From Ophiothrix spiculata (Eukaryota > Echinodermata > Ophiuroidea > Amphilepidida > Ophiotrichidae): 26,452 bases of DNA. Each line of letters starts with the position of its first letter. Within the stretch, counting starts at the first letter, position 1. Where the stretch lies: the NCBI GenBank assembly GCA_000969725.1, contig JXSR01S042691.1. One strand, 5' to 3'. Positions 25,984 through 26,452 of the stretch are shown here, in pieces. The position numbers and the translations under genes were made by a program. The notes beneath the pieces were generated by a model. It saw only the letters and a program-made list of their open reading frames with translations. It was not told the DNA's origin and made no database searches.

Positions 25984-26294
25984 TTATGCTACTTTCATAC
26001 TTATTGTCGCTTTGCAGCTTTGTCGCTTTGTAAGCTCTGTCGCTTGGTTAATTTCACACTTTTGTAGCTTTGCAGTTTTGTTGCTTTGCAGATTTGCCGC
26101 TCCATGTCGCTCTGAAAGTTGAATTATTTCAACTCGAAAAATCTTGTCATGCGACAAAATTTTGCCGATATCGATTATCATTGCGACATGTAGCTTTGCC
26201 GCTACGACAACCGGAAGCGGCAAGATTTTGCAAAAAAAATATATGTCATGCAGCGACAAAGCTACAAAACTACATGAGTATGAAAGCAGCATAA
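25984..26294. mobile_element. MITE with TTATGCTACTTTCATAC ends
   Basis: TTATGCTACTTTCATACT at the left and AGTATGAAAGCAGCATAA at the right are inverted repeats around 310 bp. The arms hold many GTCGCTTTG/GCAGCTTTG words (left) and their complements (right). The end sequence is similar in layout to GCTGAATTCATACT of the 22747 family. No protein. Confidence 0.7.
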
Positions 26295-26452
26295 GGATTC
26301 TTTGAAGTATGAAAACTGAAACTAAAAAAACCAAACATGAATGTATCAAAAAGTTTTACTTTAAACTTCCAATGCCAGTACATCTAGCAAAATGTAAATT
26401 TTTAGTTATTTTTGATTTGAAATGAAAGGTGATATTTTGCAAGGAGTTTAGG

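Noticed and set aside
26070-26349. Long open frames near the right edge as the missing NIDO exon
   Set aside because: They are low-complexity Ser/Cys/Leu-rich readings of the GTCGCTTTG repeats in a MITE and have no NIDO motif.

Overview
The window is animal nuclear DNA. It is AT-rich, intron-rich and packed with small inverted-repeat transposons, and has no bacterial or viral gene layout. It carries one large host gene on the minus strand, entering at the right edge and leaving at the left. I can place 18 exons (about 3.2 kb of coding sequence, 1,071 codons) joined by phase-compatible GT/AG introns. The domain order, written 5' to 3' on the minus strand, is the second half of a NIDO domain, an AMOP-type cysteine-rich region, a von Willebrand type D domain with a GDPH motif, a post-VWD region, a cadherin/Ig-like strand module, a cysteine-rich EGF-like module, then eight calcium-binding EGF repeats. 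NIDO-AMOP-VWD-EGF is the architecture of MUC4 and of the invertebrate 'mucin-like' proteins. The repeat content and gene type suggest a marine invertebrate, most likely a deuterostome such as an echinoderm or hemichordate, but I cannot fix the species.

Layout, right to left (gene direction): 26452-25027 is upstream intron with one subterminal-repeat MITE. Exon 1 (NIDO) is at 25026-24713. An intron with two foldback elements and an 85-bp partial copy of exon 2 follows. Exon 2 is at 23632-23445. The next intron has an inverted pair of MITEs framing a third scrap of exon 2. Exons 3-4 complete the AMOP region, exons 5-7 the VWD domain and exon 8 the post-VWD region. Intron 7 holds an R2-type LINE nested in a G-rich element. 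Exons 9-11 form the linker modules, and a tandem array in intron 9 repeatedly copies the 3' splice site and first codons of exon 10. Exons 12-18 are the EGF tail, each (apart from the double-EGF exon 15) a single phase 1-1 module. No promoter, start codon, stop codon or polyadenylation site of the host gene lies in the window.

The most unusual signal is at the exon edges. (i) A Harbinger-like MITE with a TTA target duplication sits four bases into the intron after exon 14 and now supplies the +5 G of that 5' splice site. (ii) A LINE tail begins about 6 bases past the donor of exon 17, and a G-rich TIR element about 8 bases past the donor of exon 8. (iii) Three exons (2, 10, 13) have had one edge, including its splice site, copied into the neighbouring intron, in one case as a tandem array with four decoy acceptors. 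These are visible in the sequence; whether they alter splicing needs transcript data.
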